A DNA stretch of 64,000 nucleotides, taken from CAYTAP01 sp964435775 (GTDB taxonomy: Bacteria > Planctomycetota > Phycisphaerae > Tepidisphaerales > Tepidisphaeraceae). The position numbers were made by a program, and so were the translations under genes. Position 1 is the stretch's first letter, and the number at the start of each line of letters is the position of its first letter. Below the pieces are notes generated by a model. It was not told the origin of the DNA. It did no database searches and was given only the letters and a program-made list of their open reading frames with translations. Positions 24,605-32,468 of the stretch are shown here, in pieces. Location of the stretch: NCBI GenBank assembly GCA_964435775.1, contig CAYTAP010000002.1, forward strand, positions 1-64,000, read 5' to 3'.

Positions 24605-26116
24605 ATGATGCTCCGGACGAGCTGGATTTTGCTGTTCTCGCTGGTTTGCTCATCGACTGTTCTTGCCGAAACATCGGGCCTGTGGGGAGAGCATGGGGAA
24701 AAATGGTCACCGCAGAGCCGGTTGCCCGACTTTTCGTACGCCGGATATCACGAAGGCAAGGATCCGCTTCCCACGCCGCCGGTCGTGCTCAACGTTCGTG
24801 ACCTGGGTGCTGTCGGTGACGGGCAAGCCGACGACACGGCGGCTTTTGAAAAAGCGATCGCCACCATCAAACAGGGAGCGATACTGATCCCCGCCGGCCG
24901 ATATAAAATCACGCGCCAGCTCCTCATCACGAAGCCCGGCGTCGTTTTGCGAGGACAAGGCACGGATCAAACGACGCTCTTTTTCCCCGTCCCGCTGCAA
25001 ACCCTCAATGCCAAGCACACGAAGAACAGCGACGGCCGGCCCACCAGCAGGTATTCGTGGAGCGGCGGATTGATCGAGATTCGCAACACGACCGCGCTCC
25101 CCGTCATCGGATCGGTCACCGCCAACGCCCGTCGTGGCGGCACTGCGCTGCAGGTCAAGTGGACCGAGCCTCCGCAACCGGGTCAGCGGATTGTCATTTA
25201 CCAGCATGATCCGGCCGACCAGTCAATGGTCCGCTACCTGTACGCCGACGACCCCTCGAACATTTCCAACATAAAAAAATTTGCGATCCGGTTTGTCGCC
25301 CGCGTCGTCCGTATGGATGGGGCAACGACAGTCATCGACCGTCCGCTCCGAACCGACGTACGCCCCGATTGGACGCCCGAAATCCGCTTGTGCGAACCGG
25401 CCGTTCGTGAGGCCGGCATCGAACACCTGAGCATTGAGTTTTCCAACACACCTTACCGCGGCCATTTCACGGAGATGGGGTATAACGCCCTCATGTTCGC
25501 CGGCGTCATCGACTGCTGGGCGCGCGACCTGCGAATTCTCAACGCCGACAGCGGCATCTTCATGAATGGCTACTTCTGCACGGTCGATGGACTGGTCTAT
25601 GATTCGGACCGCAAGGCCGACAAGCAGCGGCACGCCACAGGGCATCATGGCATGGCGCTTGCGTTCGATAATCTGGTCACCAACTTTCGCTTCAACACCC
25701 GCTTCATCCACGACATCACCACGAGCAACAGTGCTTCGGGCAACGTCGTGTCGCATGGCTCGGGGATCGACCTGTGCTTCGATAACCACGCCCGCGCGCC
25801 GTATGCCAACCTCTTCACGGATATTGATTGTGGCAAGGGCACACGCCTTTGGCGTCACGGCGGCGGTGAGAACCTCGGCCGTGCCTCAGGCGCCTGGAGC
25901 ACCTGGTGGAACATCCGCGCCGACCGCGACCAATCTCCCCCGCCGGCAAGTTATGGTCCGCCGTTGCTCAACTTTGTCGGCGTCAGGACCAGCCGTCCCT
26001 CCAAAACCAGCGCCACCGGCTTGTGGTGGGAAGCCATCCCGCCCGAAAAGCTACAGCCGCAAAACCTGTATGAGGCTCAAAAGCAGCGGCGTCTCGATGC
26101 CGCATCCGCGCAATAG
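24605..26116 (+). CDS. Secreted pectate-lyase-like (right-handed beta-helix) protein
   Basis: A 503-residue protein with a signal peptide (MLRTSWILLFSLVCSSTVLA). Residues about 62-75 carry VRDLGAVGDGQADDTAAFEK, the classic entry motif of the Pectate_lyase_3/GH28-like beta-helix superfamily. The following strands (ILIPAGRYKITRQLLI, GVVLRGQGTDQTTLFFP) continue the helix. The activity could be polysaccharide lyase or hydrolase; catalytic residues cannot be assigned by eye. AGGAGG before ATG 24605 fixes the start. It leads a plus-strand group with a sodium symporter and a fucosidase, consistent with plant or algal glycan use. Confidence 0.85.
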   Translation: MMLRTSWILLFSLVCSSTVLAETSGLWGEHGEKWSPQSRLPDFSYAGYHEGKDPLPTPPVVLNVRDLGAVGDGQADDTAAFEKAIATIKQGAILIPAGRYKITRQLLITKPGVVLRGQGTDQTTLFFPVPLQTLNAKHTKNSDGRPTSRYSWSGGLIEIRNTTALPVIGSVTANARRGGTALQVKWTEPPQPGQRIVIYQHDPADQSMVRYLYADDPSNISNIKKFAIRFVARVVRMDGATTVIDRPLRTDVRPDWTPEIRLCEPAVREAGIEHLSIEFSNTPYRGHFTEMGYNALMFAGVIDCWARDLRILNADSGIFMNGYFCTVDGLVYDSDRKADKQRHATGHHGMALAFDNLVTNFRFNTRFIHDITTSNSASGNVVSHGSGIDLCFDNHARAPYANLFTDIDCGKGTRLWRHGGGENLGRASGAWSTWWNIRADRDQSPPPASYGPPLLNFVGVRTSRPSKTSATGLWWEAIPPEKLQPQNLYEAQKQRRLDAASAQ

Positions 26117-26257
26117 GGATGGGCGGTGGGCCTTCGGAGGGCCAATCCGCATGAGTGTTGGGTCGGATCGGCGCGTCGATGGGGGCGCTTCCATGCGCTA
26201 ATTCTTGCCGGTTGTGGATATACTCTCCACTTCATCAGCCCGGCAAGGAGTCCATCG

Positions 26258-26458
26258 TTGAAGCGATACTGGCGGCACATCCTGATATACATGGTCTTGG
26301 CGCTCGTGTGCGTTGTGGCGCTTGGTGCGCCGTTTTACAACCGGCTGACGCCCCGGCTGATGGGCTTGCCGTTTTTCATCTGGTTTCAGATGGTTTGGGT
26401 GATCGTTGCCGCCGCGGCGACGGCGATCGCCCATCGCACCATCGGGGGGCGCAATTAA
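26258..26458 (+). CDS. DUF3311-type small membrane protein, TTG start
   Basis: A 66-residue protein with two hydrophobic helices (HILIYMVLALVCVVALG and PFFIWFQMVWVIVAAAATAI) joined by FYNRLTPRLMG, the DUF3311 pattern. The TTG at 26258 is preceded by AAGGAG at a spacing of seven, while longer versions of the frame begin in unrelated sequence. It ends three bases before the symporter ATG. DUF3311 proteins are regularly encoded just upstream of sodium:solute symporters and are assumed to be accessory subunits. Confidence 0.85.
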   Translation: MKRYWRHILIYMVLALVCVVALGAPFYNRLTPRLMGLPFFIWFQMVWVIVAAAATAIAHRTIGGRN

Positions 26459-26461
26459 ATC

Positions 26462-28009
26462 ATGAGCACCGCGGGCGTTGTCATCTTTGTCGCCTTGTTT
26501 GTTCTCGTCACGGTCATTGGGTTTATCGCCGCCCATTGGCGCAAGGGAGACCTCACGCAACTTGATGAGTGGGGCCTGGGCGGGCGGCGATTCGGCACGA
26601 TCGTGACCTGGTTTCTCCTGGGCGGCGACTTATATACCGCTTACACCTTGATCGCCGTCCCCGCCCTCGTCTTCGGCGCCGGCGCGATCGGATTTTTCGC
26701 GCTTCCCTATGCGCTGATCGCGTTCGTGATTGGTTTTGTCACACTTCCGCGGCTGTGGGAAGTCGCGCATCGCAATGGCTATGTCACCGCCGCCGATTTC
26801 GTCCAGGGTCACTTCCAAAGTCGAACGCTTGGCGTTCTTGTGGCGATCACCGCCATCTTCGCCACTTTGCCGTATCTGGCGCTGCAACTGGTTGGCATGG
26901 AAGTCGCCCTCGCGGGGCTTGGCCTGCCCACGGGCGCGTTCTCCGGTGACCTTCCACTCATCATCGCCTTCCTCATTCTCGCGGCATATACCTACACAAG
27001 CGGCTTGCGGGCGCCGGCCGCCATTTCCCTTGTCAAGGATGCCCTGATCTATGTTGTCATCATCGCCGCCGTCATCATGATCCCCTCGCAGCTCGGCGGG
27101 TACACCCATATTTTTCAAACGCTCCCAGCGAACAAGCAGGTGCTTGCGACGAGTTCGCACAATACCGCAGCCGTCAGCGCCTACATCACCCTGGCGTTGG
27201 GTTCGGCGATGGCGCTGTTTCTTTATCCGCACGCGACCACCGGCATTTTCGCGGCCAAATCCGGGCGGGTGGTTCGACGCAACATGGCTTTACTTCCCAT
27301 GTACACGATCGTTCTTGGGCTGGTGATGATGCTCGGATACTTTGCCTATGTCGCCGATGTGCAGCACATGCCGCAGTTCGCCGACGGGTTCAAAGCCTAT
27401 GGGCCCAACTATGCGGTCGTCGCGTTGTTTCTCCATGCCTTTCCCGGCTGGTTCGCGGGCGTCGCGCTGGCCGCCATCGCCATCGGCGCGTTGGTTCCCG
27501 CCGCCGTCATGTCGATCGCCGCGGCCAATCTCTTCGCGCGCAATCTGTATCTCCCTCTGCGCAAGAATGCGACGCCGCGTGAGGAAACGTTCGTCGCCAA
27601 GCTTGTCTCACTGCTGATCAAAGTCGGCGCGATCGCCTTCATTCTCGGCGTGCCGGTCGAGTTCGCCATTCAATTTCAACTTCTCGGCGGCATCTGGATC
27701 ATCCAGCTCTTTCCCGCGTTGATGCTCAGCCTCTACCTCCCCTGGATGCGCCGGCAGGGGCTGATCGCCGGATGGATTGTGGGTACGGGTTTGGGGACCT
27801 GGATGGCCGCGGCGCAGGGATTCACCACCGCCGTCTATCCGTTGCATTTCTTTGGATGGACATTCCCCGGCTACGCGGCTCTCTATTCCGTTATCGCCAA
27901 TCTCGTCGTGACCTTCCTCGTCAGCGCTTTGTTCTTTCGCCGTGGCACACCACGACCACCGCATGAGACCTCGGCCGGGGATCGCATTCCGCTGCAACTG
28001 GTGAGATAA
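26462..28009 (+). CDS. Sodium:solute symporter (SSS family)
   Basis: A 515-residue protein with about thirteen helices of the LeuT-like SSS family. The first loop has EWGLGGRRFGTIVTWFLLGG, and TM3-4 includes RLWEVAHRNGYVTAADFVQG, as in MctP-type monocarboxylate or solute symporters paired with DUF3311. It imports an organic solute with Na+. Placement between a polysaccharide lyase-like protein and an alpha-fucosidase suggests an uptake role for sugar acids or similar products; this is inference. Confidence 0.9.
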   Translation: MSTAGVVIFVALFVLVTVIGFIAAHWRKGDLTQLDEWGLGGRRFGTIVTWFLLGGDLYTAYTLIAVPALVFGAGAIGFFALPYALIAFVIGFVTLPRLWEVAHRNGYVTAADFVQGHFQSRTLGVLVAITAIFATLPYLALQLVGMEVALAGLGLPTGAFSGDLPLIIAFLILAAYTYTSGLRAPAAISLVKDALIYVVIIAAVIMIPSQLGGYTHIFQTLPANKQVLATSSHNTAAVSAYITLALGSAMALFLYPHATTGIFAAKSGRVVRRNMALLPMYTIVLGLVMMLGYFAYVADVQHMPQFADGFKAYGPNYAVVALFLHAFPGWFAGVALAAIAIGALVPAAVMSIAAANLFARNLYLPLRKNATPREETFVAKLVSLLIKVGAIAFILGVPVEFAIQFQLLGGIWIIQLFPALMLSLYLPWMRRQGLIAGWIVGTGLGTWMAAAQGFTTAVYPLHFFGWTFPGYAALYSVIANLVVTFLVSALFFRRGTPRPPHETSAGDRIPLQLVR

Positions 28010-28115
28010 TTTGCCTTCGGCTTCGTTGGCGCACCGCGTCGGGGTGTGGTGACGCGTCGGCAGCGCATGGGAGGATTTCTGGAATTCAGCTTGTCCCGCT
28101 CTATACTCTGCCGCC

Positions 28116-29426
28116 ATGGCAAAACAATCTGGAAAGACGCGGCCGAGCAATGGGGGGGACACATCCTGGTTTGTGAAGGATCGCTTTGGACTGTTCATTC
28201 ATTGGGGCCTCTATTCGATGGGCGCCAGGCATGAATGGCTGAAGCACAGGGAACGCATGGGCGACGAGCAGTATGAACTTTACTTCAAACACTTCGATCC
28301 CGATTTGTATGAGCCGAAGCTGTGGGCGGATGCCGCGGCCAACGCCGGCATGAAGTACTTCGTCATCACGACCAAGCACCATGAGGGTTTTTGCCTGTGG
28401 GACAGCAAGTACACCGATTACAAATCAACCAACACCCCCGCAGGGCGGGATCTGCTCAAGCCGATGGTGGAGGCGTTCCGCGAACGGGGGCTGCGTACGG
28501 GTTTTTATCACTCGCTGCTCGACTGGCATCATCCCCATTATGTGCTGGACACGCAGAAAGGCCCGTATCGGGATCACCCGGATCGGGCGAAGATGAACCG
28601 GGGCCGGGATCAAGGGAAGTACGCGCAATATCTATATAATCAAACCCGGGAATTGCTGACGAAGTTCGGGCCCGTTGACATACTTTGGTATGATTTTAGT
28701 TACCCCGGCGATCGAAAGGGGCCGGAGTCGGGCAAGGGGCGTGATGACTGGCAAAGCGCGAAGCTGTACAAGCTGATCCGCCAGTTGCAACCGAACATCC
28801 TGATCGATGACCGGCTGGACCTGCCCGGTGTGGGGGATTTCAAAACACCCGAACAGGCGCAGCCCCGCGAATGGCCTACGGTCAACGGCGTGCCCGTTGT
28901 GTGGGAGGCGTGCCAGACGTTTTCAGGCAGTTGGGGCTACAATCGTGACGAACAGGACTGGCGGTCAACCGAACAGTTGATCCAAACCCTGATCGACTGC
29001 GTGAGCAAAGGCGGCAATCTGCTGCTTAATGTCGGTCCAACCGGGCGGGGCGAGTTTGACGCCCGTGCGATGGACCGACTGACGGGCATCGGCCAATGGA
29101 TGAAGCGTCACAGCCGGAGCATCCATGGATGCACCCAGGCGCCCGATTGGATCAAGACGCCCGCCGATTGTCGTCTGACCTACAACCCCGATAAGAAGGC
29201 GTTGTATGTGCATATCTTCGCCTGGCCCTATAAATATCTTCATTTGGATGGCCTGGCGGGAAAGGTGGAATATGGTCAACTGCTCAACGATGCCTCGGAG
29301 GTGAAGCTTGGCATTGATGCCTGGCACGCCGGCCAACTTGCGTTACAAAAGGACGCCCTGACGATCACGCTTCCCCAGCGCAAGCCCGATGTCGCCGTTC
29401 CGGTGCTTGAGTTGTTCTTGAAATGA
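28116..29426 (+). CDS. GH29 alpha-L-fucosidase
   Basis: A 436-residue TIM-barrel glycosidase. The N-terminus has FGLFIHWGLYSMGA; KYFVITTKHHEGFCLWDSK is the conserved His-His/substrate segment; the probable nucleophile is the aspartate of DILWYDFSYPG near residue 192. The end includes GNLLLNVGPTGRGEFD, also typical of GH29. No signal peptide is seen, so it is likely cytoplasmic and acts on imported fucosylated oligosaccharides. It follows the symporter at 107 bases and may belong to the same regulon. Confidence 0.93.
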   Translation: MAKQSGKTRPSNGGDTSWFVKDRFGLFIHWGLYSMGARHEWLKHRERMGDEQYELYFKHFDPDLYEPKLWADAAANAGMKYFVITTKHHEGFCLWDSKYTDYKSTNTPAGRDLLKPMVEAFRERGLRTGFYHSLLDWHHPHYVLDTQKGPYRDHPDRAKMNRGRDQGKYAQYLYNQTRELLTKFGPVDILWYDFSYPGDRKGPESGKGRDDWQSAKLYKLIRQLQPNILIDDRLDLPGVGDFKTPEQAQPREWPTVNGVPVVWEACQTFSGSWGYNRDEQDWRSTEQLIQTLIDCVSKGGNLLLNVGPTGRGEFDARAMDRLTGIGQWMKRHSRSIHGCTQAPDWIKTPADCRLTYNPDKKALYVHIFAWPYKYLHLDGLAGKVEYGQLLNDASEVKLGIDAWHAGQLALQKDALTITLPQRKPDVAVPVLELFLK

Positions 29427-29470
29427 CCGTGCTCGCGGCATGAATGGTGGGGGAGGCATGGCCCAGTCCC

Positions 29471-29929
29471 TCATCCCGTCGCCGGCGATGCCGAAGAGGG
29501 GAAGCGTTGTCCCACGAGGCGGGTGAACTCGCGCGCGACCACCTGCTCGGCAACGATGACCTCATCCGCGCCATGCAGGGTGGCTTGCAGGCCGGCCGAG
29601 GTGAAGACGCAACGGGCGATGATGGGCAACTCCGGCTGCAACCGTTTGGCCAGCGCCACGGCGGCGACGCTCGTCTGGTCGTCGGGAATTGCGAGGATCA
29701 GCAGCGTCGCGCGATCGATTCCCGCTTGGCGCAGGACGGATTCATGCAAAATGTCGCCCGTGAGCAGGGGAATCTCCCCCTGCGAACAGCGGGAAACGAC
29801 CTCGGAGTTGCGCTCGATGACGATGAAGGAAATGCCACGCTTGAGCAGCAGGTCCGCGACGGCCCGGCCGGGAATGCCGAATCCCGCGATGATGACATGC
29901 GCGTGCGATGGGGTGAGGTCCTGAGCCAT
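29471..29929 (-). CDS. Stand-alone RCK_N (TrkA-N) NAD-binding protein
   Basis: A 152-residue Rossmann domain: HVIIAGFGIPGRAVADLLL (G-x-G-x-x-G at 16-21), VIERN closing strand 2 and LLTGDILHESVLRQAGIDRA, matching the TrkA-N/RCK_N family that gates K+ channels and transporters by nucleotide binding. It lacks both a membrane part and an RCK_C domain, so it would act with a separate channel or transporter; none adjoins it. It is convergent with the fucosidase. Confidence 0.85.
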   Translation of the reverse strand: MAQDLTPSHAHVIIAGFGIPGRAVADLLLKRGISFIVIERNSEVVSRCSQGEIPLLTGDILHESVLRQAGIDRATLLILAIPDDQTSVAAVALAKRLQPELPIIARCVFTSAGLQATLHGADEVIVAEQVVAREFTRLVGQRFPSSASPATG

Positions 29930-30031
29930 ACGCCCATACGATAAGCGATTCCGTCGGCATACGCATGGAAAATCCGGTTCAGTTCGCGTCCCCTCGTTTC
30001 ATCGCACCCGCTTCGGGTATCATTCACACCC

Positions 30032-31126
30032 ATGCGAGCGATCGTCACCGGACAAGTCGGCATGGACAAAGGCCCGTACCTCCAGGCCGTGCATGATCGC
30101 GCGAAGGCGGCGGGATTGGATGTGCTGCTCTGCAACGTGGGGGAGATGATGTATGCCGAAGCGCCGGATGTCCCGCGCGGGCGGATTCTCAATTTGCCGA
30201 TCACGCGATTGAACACGCTCCGCCGGGCGGTGTTCAAGGAAATCCTCCGCCGGGCCGAGGAGCATGAACATGTGATCGTCAACACCCACGCCACCTTCCG
30301 CTGGCGGCATGGCCTCTTCGCCGCGTTTGACTACGACCAGCTCAAGGCGTTCAACGCCGACCGCTATTTCACGCTCGTTGACAATGTTGAATGCGTCCAC
30401 CATCGCCTGCTCCGCGATCACGAGATCGATCACTCGCTCAAGGACATCATGGTCTGGCGCGAGGAGGAAATCCTGGCGACGGAAATCCTGGCGACCATCG
30501 CCCGCGGCCACGGGCACTTTTTCATGGTCTCGCGCGGCCGCCATGAACCGACGACCGACACGATGCGCCGGCTCATGTTCGAGCCGCAACTGAAGAAGAT
30601 GTACCTCAGTTTCCCGATGTCGCACGTCGCGGATCTTCCCGAAACACTGGGACAAATCGACCAATTCAAGCGGACGATGCAGAAGCATTTCGTCACCTTC
30701 GACCCGGCCGATGTCGATGAGCTGCTTCTGCATATCGCGTCCCTCGCCGCCCTCCAGGAAGGGCGCACAACGATCGAAGTTCCCGCGTGCGATGATGTGG
30801 TGACGCTGAAGACCGCGGAGGTGGCGCACATTTCCGGCGACATCCTCGGGCAGATTTACGCGCGCGACTTCAAGATGGTCGATCAGTCCGACATGATCGT
30901 CTCGCTCGTTCCCGAACTCCCCGGCGGCAAACCGGCCGTCAGCTCGGGCGTCGAACGCGAGTTGCAACACGCCTTCGAGGGGGGCAAGGAAGTGTATGTC
31001 ATCTGGCAATGCCAAAGCCCGCCGTCCCCGTTCATCACCGAAACCGCAACCCGCGTTTTTACAAGCACCGATGACGCGATTCGATATTTTCAGGATAAGG
31101 GATACGTTGATGCGGGCAACAAATGA
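30032..31126 (+). CDS. P-loop-like protein fused to nucleoside 2-deoxyribosyltransferase-like domain
   Basis: A 364-residue soluble protein. The N-terminus begins with a kinase-like strand-loop (IVTGQVGMDKGPY, residues 4-16) that resembles a Walker A loop but lacks the canonical GKS/T; strand HVIVNTHATFRW is placed like a kinase lid or Walker B region. The C-terminal part (about 240-350) contains ISGDILGQIYARDFKMVDQS, DMIVSLVP and SSGVERELQHAFEGGKEVYV, resembling the deoxyribosyltransferase-like fold (Gly/Ser-Ser-Gly-x-x-x-Glu). Together these suggest a nucleotide-metabolism enzyme of unassigned reaction. It precedes a nucleoside hydrolase, which is consistent. The domain assignment is by pattern only. 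Confidence 0.6.
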   Translation: MRAIVTGQVGMDKGPYLQAVHDRAKAAGLDVLLCNVGEMMYAEAPDVPRGRILNLPITRLNTLRRAVFKEILRRAEEHEHVIVNTHATFRWRHGLFAAFDYDQLKAFNADRYFTLVDNVECVHHRLLRDHEIDHSLKDIMVWREEEILATEILATIARGHGHFFMVSRGRHEPTTDTMRRLMFEPQLKKMYLSFPMSHVADLPETLGQIDQFKRTMQKHFVTFDPADVDELLLHIASLAALQEGRTTIEVPACDDVVTLKTAEVAHISGDILGQIYARDFKMVDQSDMIVSLVPELPGGKPAVSSGVERELQHAFEGGKEVYVIWQCQSPPSPFITETATRVFTSTDDAIRYFQDKGYVDAGNK

Positions 31127-31180
31127 GCCGCGCAAGCCGTAAGCGATTGTCGGATTGACCGCTTACTTTGCGCGCGGCTC
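31125..31180. terminator. 21-base inverted repeat after the P-loop fusion gene
   Basis: Arms GAGCCGCGCAAGCCGTAAGCG and its near-complement flank a 14-base loop, starting at the stop of the previous gene and ending before the nucleoside hydrolase. It would form a strong hairpin; there is no T-tract, so termination or mRNA processing are both possible. Confidence 0.6.
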
Positions 31181-31212
31181 CTGACCATTCACGATAGCTT
31201 TGGAGAACCGAT

Positions 31213-32139
31213 ATGTCCGACCGCATTCCTGTTCTGCTCGACACCGACATCGGCAACGACATCGACGACGCCGTATGTCTGGCGTATCTGCTTCGCCAGC
31301 CGCGCTGCGAACTGGTTGGCGTGACGACGGTGACGGGGGATGTGAAAAAACGCGCGGCGTGCGTCAAAGTGGTGTGCGACGAGGCCGGACGATCCGACAT
31401 TCCCATCCACGCCGGCACCTCGAATGTGATCCTTCACGGCGTCGGCCAGCCGAACGTGCCGCAGTTCGCGGCGCTGGCGCGGCGCAATCCCTCGACCGAT
31501 TTCCCCAGCGCCACGGCCATCGAATTTCTCCGCCGCACGATCCGCAGCCGCCCTGGCGAGATCACGCTCCTGAGCATCGGTCCGTATTCCAATCTCGCGC
31601 TTCTTTTCGCCATCGACCCGGAAATCCCGGGCCTGCTCAAGCAGATCGTCTCGATGGCCGGCATCTTTTATCCAGCGTTCCCCTGCACGGAATGGAACTG
31701 CCGCGTCGATCCGATCGCCACGCAGATGATCTACCGTCGCCCGCTTCCGAATCATCTGAGCGTCGGGCTTGACGTGACGCGGCAATGTCAGATGGCGGCG
31801 GCGGAGGTGCGCCCGCGCTTCAGGGCCAATCCGCTCAATGTCGTCCTTGAGATGGCGGAGGTCTGGTTCAACGAGCATCCCGACGCCAAGATCACATTTC
31901 ACGATCCGCTGGCCGGGGCGCTGATCTTCAAACCGGAGATTTGCACCTACGAGGAGGGGATCATCGAAGTGCCGATCGACCGCGACCCCAATTTCTGGGG
32001 GCGCACCCACTTTTTCCCCAGCGCCACCGCCACCCCGCGCAAGCCCGGCGATCCCCCGCCTCCCGAGCACGTCAACCGCATTGCCCGCCGCGTCGATCGC
32101 GATGCCTTCTTTGAGGAATATTTCAGCGTGTTCAAATGA
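31213..32139 (+). CDS. Nucleoside hydrolase (IUNH family), cytoplasmic
   Basis: A 308-residue protein with the canonical signature VLLDTDIGNDIDDAVCLAYL at residues 7-26 (the Ca2+-binding DTDxGxDD). Further blocks are ITLLSIGPYSNLALLF, MAGIFYPAFPCTEWNC and the C-terminal ITFHDPLAGALIF with the conserved HD pair. It cleaves nucleosides to base and ribose. No signal peptide, in contrast to the copy at 5183. The upstream deoxyribosyltransferase-like fusion suggests a nucleoside salvage pair. Confidence 0.93.
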   Translation: MSDRIPVLLDTDIGNDIDDAVCLAYLLRQPRCELVGVTTVTGDVKKRAACVKVVCDEAGRSDIPIHAGTSNVILHGVGQPNVPQFAALARRNPSTDFPSATAIEFLRRTIRSRPGEITLLSIGPYSNLALLFAIDPEIPGLLKQIVSMAGIFYPAFPCTEWNCRVDPIATQMIYRRPLPNHLSVGLDVTRQCQMAAAEVRPRFRANPLNVVLEMAEVWFNEHPDAKITFHDPLAGALIFKPEICTYEEGIIEVPIDRDPNFWGRTHFFPSATATPRKPGDPPPPEHVNRIARRVDRDAFFEEYFSVFK

Positions 32140-32170
32140 GCGGATGGGCGTGTGACGGCGCGATCCCTAC

Positions 32171-32284
32171 GTGGCATGGGCGGCCCGCCCATGTCTTGCA
32201 TTTGACTCATGCATCGTTGTAGTCGTCCCAATACAACAATTGGTTTGGGAGTACCCACCACATGGGCGGGCCGCCCATGCCACG
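32171..32284. repeat. CATGGGCGG hairpins in inverted pair
   Basis: The left hairpin (32171-32195, GTGGCATGGGCGGCCCGCCC...) and the right hairpin (32259-32284) are inverted copies of each other; each is itself palindromic. Between them lies about 60 bases without other structure. Confidence 0.8.
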
Positions 32285-32322
32285 CGGACCAAGTCGCGGC
32301 AACTGCCACTACCGTCGCAGTT

Positions 32323-32395
32323 TGTAGGGTCCGTGGTACTCCGCGGACCATTGCAGCGGTGGAACGATGGTCCGCGGAGTACCACGGACCCTACA
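32323..32395. repeat. GTAGGGTCCG palindromic element, copy 2
   Basis: The ends are perfect complements over about 30 bases (TGTAGGGTCCGTGGTACTCC and complement), with a short CAGCGGTGGAAC loop. Almost identical in its arms to copy 1 at 20076. Confidence 0.88.
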
Positions 32396-32418
32396 AAACC
32401 ATTCAACTCAGCGGGTAG

Positions 32419-32459
32419 CGTGGGAGTAAGTCCCACATGGGCGGGGTGCCCATGCCACG
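32419..32459. repeat. CATGGGCGG hairpin, third copy with GTGGGA stem
   Basis: GTGGGAGTAAGTCCCAC is followed by CATGGGCGGGGTGCCCATG. It lies ten bases from the stop codon of the minus-strand VWA gene and could act as its terminator. Confidence 0.7.
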
Positions 32460-32468
32460 AAAAATAAA

